Origin: Vulcanimicrobiota bacterium
GTDB taxonomy: Bacteria > Vulcanimicrobiota > Xenobia > Xenobiales > JADMJV01
Length of the DNA: 7,863 bases
Assembly: GCA_023447635.1 (NCBI GenBank)
Contig: JAEXNA010000008.1
Coordinates: 1-7,863 of the forward strand
Direction of reading: 5' to 3'
Made by a program: the position numbers and the translations under genes
The notes under the pieces: model-generated
The model's database searches: none
The model's input: only the letters and a program-made list of their open reading frames with translations
What the model was told of the DNA's origin: nothing
Shown: positions 1-5,687 of the stretch, in pieces
How positions within the stretch are numbered: position 1 is the stretch's first letter
How the letters are laid out: the number at the start of each line of letters is the position of its first letter

Positions 1-13
1 GGGGGGGGGGGGG
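1..13. repeat. Poly-G homopolymer at the window edge
   Basis: Thirteen consecutive G residues begin the window, followed by CGGG and then GTCGACGTC, which contains overlapping palindromes GTCGAC and GACGTC. Such a run at the very end of a sequence commonly marks a contig edge: an assembly break at a homopolymer, dark-cycle poly-G calls, or a G-tail or linker. In the frame of the adjacent Hsp70 gene the run would read as a row of proline codons after its stop, so a real proline-rich coding stretch cannot be excluded. The sequence alone cannot separate these options. Confidence 0.6.
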
Positions 14-24
14 CGGGTCGACGT

Positions 25-1497
25 CTAATAGATAGCAAACGCGACCGCCTCGCCGACCCGAAGCTGCAGCTTCGGCTCGGCCAGCACCACCTGCTGCCCC
101 TCGCGGGCCGACGCCGGAATCACGCACACCGCCTGCTTCCCGGCCAGTCCCAGGTAGTACGAGCGAGCCGTACCGCCTTCGACCAGTAAGCCGTCCGACT
201 GCCGCTGGTGGCCGTACCAGGCCGCCCCGCGAGCCACCGCCAGGTGGGCCTCCTGGCTCTCCAGCTCGACCGTCGTCCCCTCCAACCCCAACTGCGAACG
301 CCAGCCGTTCACCACCGAAACGACCCGCTCGCGCACCACCGTCGAGGCGCAAGCGCCTCCGTTGAACAGGATCCGGGACGGGAAATAGTCCGAGTGGGCG
401 TGCAAAAAGCGCGACAGGTGGCGTGGGATGGCCGGGTCCGACTCGAACGGAAGTCCCAGCTCCTTCAGGGCGCGCGCGCTGCCCTTCAGGATGATGTCTT
501 CGTAGTCGAGACGGGGGAAGAAGCCGTCGAGCACCAGGTTCAGCACCTCGGTCCGCGTCACTTCCGTCGACATCGCGCCGCCCAGCAGTTTGGAACCGCT
601 GCCCGGCACCGTCACGGTGGCGCTCTCCGGCGCGTCTTCGCCTAGCAGAAGCTCTTTACAAGCCCGACACTGCTGGCGCAGCACACCCCACTGCAGGCCG
701 TTCAGCTTCTCCGGCAGACGCGGCTCGACCAGGTAGGCCAGGGCGATGTCCAGATTGTCGCCGCCCAGCATCAGATGGTCGCCCACTGCCACCCGCTCGA
801 GTTCGGTGCCGTCGTAGCGGATCAGGGTAAAGTCGCTGGTGCCGCCCCCGATATCGCAGACCAGCACCACGTCGCCCGGATCGAGCAGCTTCTTCCAGTT
901 CTTGCGCTGCCGCCAGAGCCAGGCGTAGAACGCGGCCTGCGGCTCTTCTAGCAAGCGTACAGGTAAGCCCACGGTCGCCGCCGCGCCCGCCGTCAGTTTG
1001 CGGGCCAGGTCGTCGAACGAAGCCGGGATGGTCAGCACCACCTCGCTGCCCTGCAGCGAGTCGTTGGGGAACTTGTAGTTCCAGGCCTCGACGATGTGTT
1101 CCAGGTAGCGGGTGATAGAGGCCACCGCCGACACCGGCTGCAGGTCGCTGGCGCGCTCCCAGGGCAGCATCGGTTCGGACGGGTCGACGCTGCGGTGGGC
1201 CAGCCACGACTTGGCCGACACCACGCAGCGGCCCGGCACGCGCGACCCCTGGTAACGAGCGAACTCGCCCACCAGGTAGTGGCGCTCGGGGTCCCAGGGC
1301 AACGAGGTCGACTCGGCGGGCAGTTCGTAGGCGCCGGGAAGGTACAGGAAGGAAGGCAACAAAAACCGCTCGCCCACTTCGGTAGCCGAAATGCGCTGGG
1401 TGATCGGGACCATCTCCAGCGCATTGCCCCGCGGTTCAAAGCGGGCGATGGCCGTGTTCGAGGTGCCCAGGTCTATGCCGACGACCTGGCGCGCCAC
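25..1497 (-). CDS. Hsp70-family ATPase, second tandem copy, C-terminus possibly cut short
   Basis: Divergent Hsp70/actin-fold chaperone ATPase of 490 residues, probably cytosolic. Visible motifs: phosphate-1 loop VVGIDLGTSNT (5-15); K96 in VSAKSW, spaced from the preceding VG exactly as DnaK K70; connect-1 LLEEPQAAFYAWL (182-194, E185 matching DnaK E171); phosphate-2 VCDIGGGTSD (213-222); adenosine motif ILFNGGACAS (376-385). All nucleotide-binding elements are present, so ATP hydrolysis is likely. I chose GTG at 1497 because GAGGA lies six bases upstream, the start overlaps the upstream stop as TAGTG, and Hsp70 similarity begins at once; the reading frame upstream of 1497 is low-complexity Arg/Gly sequence antisense to no gene but out of frame with the preceding one. 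The protein aligns with its upstream paralogue until VGEAVAFAIY and then stops, while the paralogue runs about 85 residues further. Related proteins that I recall carry a long C-terminal extension (DUF3731), so this copy may be truncated by mutation, error or assembly. Confidence 0.88.
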   Translation of the reverse strand: MARQVVGIDLGTSNTAIARFEPRGNALEMVPITQRISATEVGERFLLPSFLYLPGAYELPAESTSLPWDPERHYLVGEFARYQGSRVPGRCVVSAKSWLAHRSVDPSEPMLPWERASDLQPVSAVASITRYLEHIVEAWNYKFPNDSLQGSEVVLTIPASFDDLARKLTAGAAATVGLPVRLLEEPQAAFYAWLWRQRKNWKKLLDPGDVVLVCDIGGGTSDFTLIRYDGTELERVAVGDHLMLGGDNLDIALAYLVEPRLPEKLNGLQWGVLRQQCRACKELLLGEDAPESATVTVPGSGSKLLGGAMSTEVTRTEVLNLVLDGFFPRLDYEDIILKGSARALKELGLPFESDPAIPRHLSRFLHAHSDYFPSRILFNGGACASTVVRERVVSVVNGWRSQLGLEGTTVELESQEAHLAVARGAAWYGHQRQSDGLLVEGGTARSYYLGLAGKQAVCVIPASAREGQQVVLAEPKLQLRVGEAVAFAIY

Positions 1498-3257
1498 TAC
1501 TCGTCCTCGTGACGGACGTTGAACTCTAGCTTCCAGCGGCCGGGGCCGTCGCGCTCGACGCAGTACAGCTCTAGCGTTCCCAGTTCGGTGGCGATGGTCT
1601 CCAGGCGCACGGGGACCGAGCGCGATTCGCCCTCTTCCCCTTCCTGAGGCTTCAGCGTCGCGCCGACAGCGGCCAGCTGCTCGATCCCCACGTCCTCCCA
1701 CTCTTCGTGGACCAGACCGACGGTGTCTTCCGTCTTTTCGGTCGAGCCCAGGAACGGGAACTCGACCGGCTCGCCCAGCACCAGACCGAAATCCTGGTCC
1801 GGCACCTGCAGGGAGGTACCCTCTTCCATGCCTTGGGGAGCCACGCAGACGGCCTTGATGGGAGGCTCCATGCCCGGAACCGCCGGCATGGCCAGCTCGA
1901 CACCGATGTAGTAAGCGCGGGACAGACCGCCGCGGATGCGGATGCCGTGACCCTGCTTGACCAGACCGTAGCGGGCCGCGCCTTTCGCCACCGCCAGCTC
2001 CAGGTCGGTGCCCTGCAGTTCGCGGACCGGCTCTCCGTACCAGCTTTCCAGAATGCTCAGCAGGCGAGTCCGCATGCCGGCCGCCTGGAACACGCCGCCG
2101 TTGAACAGCACGGCCGTCGGACGGCGGTCGCCCAGGAAACCAGAGAGATGACGCGTGATGGCCGGGTCGGTTTCGTAAGGGAGACCAAGTTCGGTCAGAC
2201 CGACCTTGCGTTTGCCGGTGGGCACGCTGCCCAGTTCGACTTCGGGGAAGAAGCCGCCAAACAGGGCCTTTTCGGCTTCTTCGCGGGTCACCGTCACGTT
2301 GACGGAGCCGCCGATCAGCGAGCTTCCCCGTCCCGGAATGACGATCGGAAACTCGTCGACGGCCGCGTCGCTCAGCAGCTTTTCCTTAGCCTCGCGGCAG
2401 CCGTAGGTCAGCACCTGGAACTGCCAGGCGTCAAGCTTGGTACCTTCGTCCTTCAAGCGCTGGCGCACAACCATGGCGAGCGTCAAGTCCATGTTGTCGC
2501 CGCCCAGCAAGATGTGCTGACCCACCGCGATACGCTCGAGTTCCAGGTCGCCTTCGGCCTCGTGCACCTCGATCAGGGTCAGGTCGGTCGTACCGCCGCC
2601 CACGTCGCAGACCAGCACCAGATCGCCCTTCTTGACCTGTTCCCGCCAGGTGTCGCCGCAGTTCTCGAGCCAGGCGTAAAAGGCCGCCTGAGGCTCTTCC
2701 AGCAGGGTGATGCGGGACAAACCGGCCGCCCGGGCGGCTTCGGCGGTCAGATCTCGGGCCACCGCGTCGAACGAGGCGGGGACGGTGAGCACCACGTCGC
2801 AGTCGCTCAACGACTCGGTGGGGTTCTCGAATTTATAAGCGGCTACCAGATGTTTGAGATACTCGGTCGAGGCGGCTACCGGCGACATCGGGGTGACATC
2901 TTCGGCGCCTTTCCAGGGCAGAATCGGCTTGCCCCGGTCGACCCCTTCCTGGGAGAGCCAGGATTTGGCGGACGAGATCAGGCGGTCGGGCTTCTTCGAG
3001 CCCTCTTTGCGCGCCATGGTGCCCACGGCGACCATGTTCACTTCGTCCCAGGGAAGCGACAGGTTCAAGCCGGCGGTCTCGTGCGCGGCGGGCAGGTAGA
3101 GGAACGAGGGAAGCGTGTTGCGCGGCTCGACCACTCCCGAGTCGACCAACTGAGGGATCGAGAAAACGCCGTCGCTGCGCTCTTCACCATCCTCGCTGAC
3201 GCTGGCGTAGGCCAGCGCGCAGTTAGTAGTGCCTAAGTCAATTCCAAAAGTTTTCAT
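1497..3257 (-). CDS. Hsp70-family ATPase, first tandem copy
   Basis: Divergent Hsp70 of 586 residues, predicted cytosolic chaperone or actin-fold ATPase. The N-terminus opens directly with phosphate-1 GIDLGTTN (5-12). K98 sits 20 residues after V78-G79, as K70 does in DnaK. Connect-1 LLEEPQAAFYAWL spans 185-197 (E188 matches DnaK E171), phosphate-2 VCDVGGGTTD 216-225, and the adenosine motif VLFNGGVFQ 383-391. Instead of the DnaK DVTPLSLG linker, beta-sandwich and helical lid there is a short C-terminal region of about 140 residues: LSRAYYIG (445-452), an acidic stretch rich in Glu (506-546), and a final strand-like LGTLELYCVERDG (559-571). It is therefore shorter than DnaK (about 638 residues) and probably binds clients differently. 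ATG at 3257 is preceded by AAGGTG at seven bases. Its 3' end overlaps the next Hsp70 by one base, so the two are probably cotranslated. A DnaK housekeeping role is unlikely; HscC/YegD-like divergent Hsp70s are the nearest named comparison. Confidence 0.95.
   Translation of the reverse strand: MKTFGIDLGTTNCALAYASVSEDGEERSDGVFSIPQLVDSGVVEPRNTLPSFLYLPAAHETAGLNLSLPWDEVNMVAVGTMARKEGSKKPDRLISSAKSWLSQEGVDRGKPILPWKGAEDVTPMSPVAASTEYLKHLVAAYKFENPTESLSDCDVVLTVPASFDAVARDLTAEAARAAGLSRITLLEEPQAAFYAWLENCGDTWREQVKKGDLVLVCDVGGGTTDLTLIEVHEAEGDLELERIAVGQHILLGGDNMDLTLAMVVRQRLKDEGTKLDAWQFQVLTYGCREAKEKLLSDAAVDEFPIVIPGRGSSLIGGSVNVTVTREEAEKALFGGFFPEVELGSVPTGKRKVGLTELGLPYETDPAITRHLSGFLGDRRPTAVLFNGGVFQAAGMRTRLLSILESWYGEPVRELQGTDLELAVAKGAARYGLVKQGHGIRIRGGLSRAYYIGVELAMPAVPGMEPPIKAVCVAPQGMEEGTSLQVPDQDFGLVLGEPVEFPFLGSTEKTEDTVGLVHEEWEDVGIEQLAAVGATLKPQEGEEGESRSVPVRLETIATELGTLELYCVERDGPGRWKLEFNVRHEDE
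1504..1508 (-). promoter_or_regulatory. Ribosome binding site inside the first Hsp70 gene, fixing the GTG start of the second
   Basis: GAGGA on the minus strand lies six bases before GTG at 1497 and within the last codons of the upstream gene. Together with the TAGTG stop-start overlap, it supports the short start for the downstream Hsp70 and suggests translational coupling. Confidence 0.6.
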
Positions 3258-3460
3258 GTCACGTCACCTTCTCCAGGGGAGGGTGGCGGTAAACCTGACC
3301 TTGGCCGGCCGGAGCCCCACCCAACCGGGACGACCGCGAGGCCCCCGGCCGACCACCATTGATGGCGGCCGGACTCTGTTACTGAGGGCGCGTTCCCTCC
3401 CGAGGGGTGCAACCCTTCCGCCGGGTCGGACAATCGGCAACTCGCTCGGTAGCGTTGACC
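3258..3460 (-). other. 203-base gap between the DUF2760 gene and the first Hsp70 gene
   Basis: Noncoding by inspection. On the minus strand it ends with AAGGTG seven bases before the Hsp70 ATG, a good ribosome binding site. It contains GC-rich inverted repeats: CCGGCC at 3345-3350 against GGCCGG at 3367-3372 with an inner CCAT/ATGG pairing, and a GAGGGGT/ACCCTTC dyad at 3402-3418 with one non-Watson-Crick pair. Neither is followed by a U-run in the sense direction, so I do not call a Rho-independent terminator. No convincing sigma-70 hexamers and no CIRCE-type heat-shock element were seen. The gap length could hold a separate promoter for the Hsp70 pair or an mRNA structure tuning expression between DUF2760 and Hsp70. 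Confidence 0.4.
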
Positions 3461-3958
3461 TCAGCCGAGTTCGACTTCAGCCGGCAGCAAGATTTCGGCC
3501 GAGCCCAGCGGCGGCAGCGAGTCCTTCTCCAACCGCCATCCGTGGTGGCGCAGCACCCCGCTGAAAGGCGGCTCGCCTTCGACTTTGCCCACCAGCGAGA
3601 TGCGATGGGGGTCGAAGCCCTCTTCGACCGTGACCTTCTCGCCCTCTTTCTGCTCGAGCACCGGCACCAGCGTTAGGTACTGCTGCAGGACCTGGCGGCA
3701 GCCTTTCTGCACGTTGCGGGCCACCGAACCGACCTGGGCATCCCCGAAGCTCGTCAGATCTTCTTGCAGAAAGTCGATGAACCGCCCCTCTTTCTGAAAG
3801 GCAGCTAGAATCTGTGCCGACGACGACACCGCAGGCGCGGCCGGCGCAGGCAGCATCGGCTGCTTCTCGGCGGCGAGAAGCTCCTCGATCTTGTCCGTGG
3901 TCGGACCCTTTTTCAAACAGCGAAAGAAGGCCTTGAAGGCCAATCCCAATCCAGGCAT
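3461..3958 (-). CDS. DUF2760 family protein
   Basis: Small soluble protein of 165 residues with no signal peptide or membrane segment. I recognise the DUF2760 pattern: N-terminal GLAFKAFFRCL (5-15), an Ala/Pro-rich linker (35-45), then QKEGRFIDFLQEDL (55-68), DAQVG (73-77), NVQKGCRQVLQQY (82-94), EGFDP (113-117), GEPPFSGVLRHHGWR (128-142) and a closing LLPAEVEL (157-164). No catalytic motif is evident and the molecular role of the family is unknown to me. Family genes commonly sit beside Hsp70 genes, as here, so it may be a cochaperone, adaptor or client-binding partner; that is inference. ATG at 3958 lies 14 bases after the TPR stop. No clear Shine-Dalgarno sequence precedes it, so translation probably depends on coupling to the TPR gene. 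The start agrees with the N-terminus I expect for the family. Confidence 0.88.
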   Translation of the reverse strand: MPGLGLAFKAFFRCLKKGPTTDKIEELLAAEKQPMLPAPAAPAVSSSAQILAAFQKEGRFIDFLQEDLTSFGDAQVGSVARNVQKGCRQVLQQYLTLVPVLEQKEGEKVTVEEGFDPHRISLVGKVEGEPPFSGVLRHHGWRLEKDSLPPLGSAEILLPAEVELG

Positions 3959-3972
3959 GCGGGGCCGTTACT

Positions 3973-5559
3973 CTAGCCGGTCGGCAGATCCTTCATCCAG
4001 GCACGATACAACTCGGTCTCGTCTAAGCTCTCGATGTCGCGCAGGTAGCGCCCGGTGTGACGCGACAGTCCGGCGGCGCGAGCGATATCGAGCGCGTCGC
4101 GGAAGGCCGCCACCGCTTCGGGGTAGCGCTTCTGCTGACGATAGAGGATCCCCAATTCGTAAAACGCCTCGGCGCGCCAGGCCTGCGGCCCCTTCTCGGG
4201 CAACTCTTCGATCGCTTCCGTGTTCAGCTTTTCCGCGCCCGCGTAATCGCGGGTCAGGCGACAGATGACACCCTTGAGGCACTTCAGGAAGGCTAGTTCG
4301 CGATCCATCTGCTGCTCTTCGAAGATGGTCTCCGCCTTGGTCGCGACCTCTTTGGCTTCGTGGGCGCGTTCGGCTTTGACGTAGGCCTGAGTGAGGTCCA
4401 TATAGACGCGGCCCAGGTTGATCTGGTCCTCGACGTACTGGAACAGGCCGATGCTCTCTTTGAGATTGGTGATCGCCTCTTCGGTGATCCCCACCTGAAT
4501 CAGCGAGCGGCCAAGGTTACGGTAGGAGTAGCCCAGCGCGTAGTAGTTGCCGTTGCGCGAGCTGATATCGAGGTCGCGGCGGAAGTACTTGACGGCGGTC
4601 TCGTAATCTTCGCGGATCATGTAGACCTGACCGAGCTTCCCGTACAGGGTGGCAAGCTCGGAGTTGGCGCCCAGGCGACGGCAGATCGACTCGGCTTTTT
4701 TGTAAGAGAAGATCGCCTCTTCCATGCGGTTGTTGGCGGCGAAGGTACGGCCGATCGAGTCGTAGACTTTGGCCTGTCCGTAGCGGCAGCCGGCCAGCTT
4801 GTAGATGCGAAGCCCTTCCAGATGATGCTCCAGGGTGGTGCGATGCTGACCCTTCATGCTGCACATCACGCCCAGGTAGCGACGGCTGGCGGCCGCTTCC
4901 AGGCTGGGCTGGTCGCCCAGCACGTCCAGCGCCTGCTGGAACGAGACCTGAGCCTGCGCGTTGTTGCCGGTGCGGAAAAAGTACAATCCCCACTGAGAGT
5001 GGTAGAGGGCAGACAGTTCGCGCTCGCTGGCGTCTCTGGGCGACTCGGGCACGAAAGCGCGGGCGTCTTCGAGAATGTTCTTCGCCTCTTCCAGCTCGCC
5101 GGTACGACCCGAGGAAGCGGCGATGTGACACATCGCTTCAGCCTTGCGCTGCTCCAGACCCAGCTCGTCGGCTACGTCACGAGCTTCCACGAAGTGGTCG
5201 CGCGCTTCGTCACGTTCACCGCGGCGCGACATGGTCACGCCCAGGCCGATCAGCGCCTCGGCGATAGCGCTACGGTCCTCGCCCTCGAGTTCAGATTCAA
5301 CCACCCGACGGTACTCTCGCTGAGCTCGATCCCAACGTCCCACCACCTGACAGGCTTTGGCGTAGCGGTTGCGGGCCTTGGCGACTTTCAGGTCGCGCCC
5401 GTCGCCGGTCAACTTCTGGGCCGATTTCAGAACCCGGTCGTAATGACGCAAAGCGGCCGAGTAGTCCAGCTTCTTGAGAAGCTCCTCGCCCTGCTCCATC
5501 AGTTCATCGAACGGTCTATCCTCTTCCATTCTGGAGAGAATCTGTTCCGTAGTGCTCAT
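3973..5559 (-). CDS. TPR-repeat scaffold protein
   Basis: A 528-residue soluble protein consisting almost wholly of tetratricopeptide repeats, with no catalytic domain or signal peptide. Helical pairs with the W/L-G-Y-A-F-A-P-like pattern recur from about residue 20 to 495, roughly twelve units. From 225 onward the spacing is close to 40 residues, with units starting near 225, 263, 303, 343, 383, 423 and 463, as in kinesin-light-chain or LGN-type repeats rather than canonical 34-residue TPRs. Clear examples are SIGRTFAANNRMEEAIFSYK (268-287) and YRNLGRSLIQVGITEEAI (346-363). The tail 505-528 is short and ends WMKDLPTG. Such superhelices bind peptides or partner proteins; TPR cochaperones bind Hsp70/Hsp90 tails in eukaryotes, but no EEVD-like tail is seen on the Hsp70s here. 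ATG at 5559 has GAGGT eight bases upstream. The gene is followed after 14 bases by DUF2760, implying one transcript. Partner and function are unknown. Confidence 0.92.
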   Translation of the reverse strand: MSTTEQILSRMEEDRPFDELMEQGEELLKKLDYSAALRHYDRVLKSAQKLTGDGRDLKVAKARNRYAKACQVVGRWDRAQREYRRVVESELEGEDRSAIAEALIGLGVTMSRRGERDEARDHFVEARDVADELGLEQRKAEAMCHIAASSGRTGELEEAKNILEDARAFVPESPRDASERELSALYHSQWGLYFFRTGNNAQAQVSFQQALDVLGDQPSLEAAASRRYLGVMCSMKGQHRTTLEHHLEGLRIYKLAGCRYGQAKVYDSIGRTFAANNRMEEAIFSYKKAESICRRLGANSELATLYGKLGQVYMIREDYETAVKYFRRDLDISSRNGNYYALGYSYRNLGRSLIQVGITEEAITNLKESIGLFQYVEDQINLGRVYMDLTQAYVKAERAHEAKEVATKAETIFEEQQMDRELAFLKCLKGVICRLTRDYAGAEKLNTEAIEELPEKGPQAWRAEAFYELGILYRQQKRYPEAVAAFRDALDIARAAGLSRHTGRYLRDIESLDETELYRAWMKDLPTG

Positions 5560-5567
5560 TCTGACTT

Positions 5568-5572
5568 ACCTC
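5568..5572 (-). promoter_or_regulatory. Ribosome binding site of the TPR gene
   Basis: GAGGT on the minus strand lies eight bases before the ATG at 5559 and supports that start over the internal ATG at residue 11. Confidence 0.6.
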
Positions 5573-5590
5573 GAGATCTATTCAGCGGTG

Positions 5591-5619
5591 ATTGCTTGCG
5601 CCTTCGGCGCCTTAGTCAA
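5591..5619 (-). promoter_or_regulatory. Possible sigma-70-type promoter for the TPR-DUF2760 unit
   Basis: On the minus strand TTGACT (5619-5614) is followed after 17 bases by AGCAAT (5596-5591). The -35 matches consensus in five of six positions, the -10 in only three. The spacer holds the perfect GCGCC/GGCGC dyad, and the AAAGTC/GACTTT dyad overlaps the first base of the -35, which could be an operator. Transcription would start about 25 bases before the TPR ATG. The weak -10 keeps this tentative. Confidence 0.25.
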
Positions 5620-5687
5620 AAGTCTTCCCGACTTTCCTCAACTGCAAGGATCGAATCCTCTGCCGACGGGAAAGTTACCCCTAACTC

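Larger units (their letters stand above)
5560..5687 (-). other. 128-base gap between the GAF gene and the TPR gene, rich in inverted repeats
   Basis: Noncoding and less GC-rich than the genes. Minus-strand structures seen by eye: GCA-G-AGGAT, loop TCG, ATCCT-TGC (5644-5663, eight pairs with one bulge); outer arms TTCCCG (5625-5630) and CGGGAA (5667-5672); AAAGTC, loop GGGAA, GACTTT (5619-5635, six pairs); and GCGCC, loop GAA, GGCGC (5598-5610). None is a GC-rich stem directly followed by a long U-run, so no classical terminator is called, although the AAAGTC dyad is followed by TTTT. A direct repeat GTTAC-N(3-4)-AACTCTC (plus strand, 5674-5689 and 5695-5709) straddles the GAF stop. The density of dyads fits a promoter-operator or leader region. 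Confidence 0.4.

Noticed and set aside
1498..1701. ATG at 1701 as start of the second Hsp70
   Set aside because: The extra 68 residues are low-complexity Arg/Gly/Ala sequence read out of frame within the upstream Hsp70 gene. The GTG at 1497 has a ribosome binding site and sits at the start of the family similarity.
1707..3236. Long open frame on the plus strand opposite the first Hsp70 gene (509 codons), and a similar one at 4360-5727 opposite the TPR gene (455 codons)
   Set aside because: They mirror strongly supported minus-strand genes, have His/Gln/Arg/Ala-rich composition typical of antisense frames in GC-rich DNA, and show no recognisable domain.
3345..3372. Hairpin between DUF2760 and Hsp70 as a terminator
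   Set aside because: The stem is interrupted and is followed on the minus strand by GGGCCTCGCGG, with no U-run.
3258..3460. CIRCE or other heat-shock operator before the Hsp70 pair
   Set aside because: No TTAGCACTC-N9-GAGTGCTAA-like inverted repeat is present in this gap.
5598..5635. Rho-independent terminator after the GAF gene
   Set aside because: Stems are short (five to six pairs) and only TTTT follows the AAAGTC dyad, with the TTGACT motif directly after. Evidence favours a promoter region over a terminator.
5644..5663. tRNA T-arm-like sequence (GATTCGATCC on the minus strand)
   Set aside because: The T-loop resemblance is isolated: no acceptor, D or anticodon arms can be drawn around it. 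It is better read as a simple hairpin.
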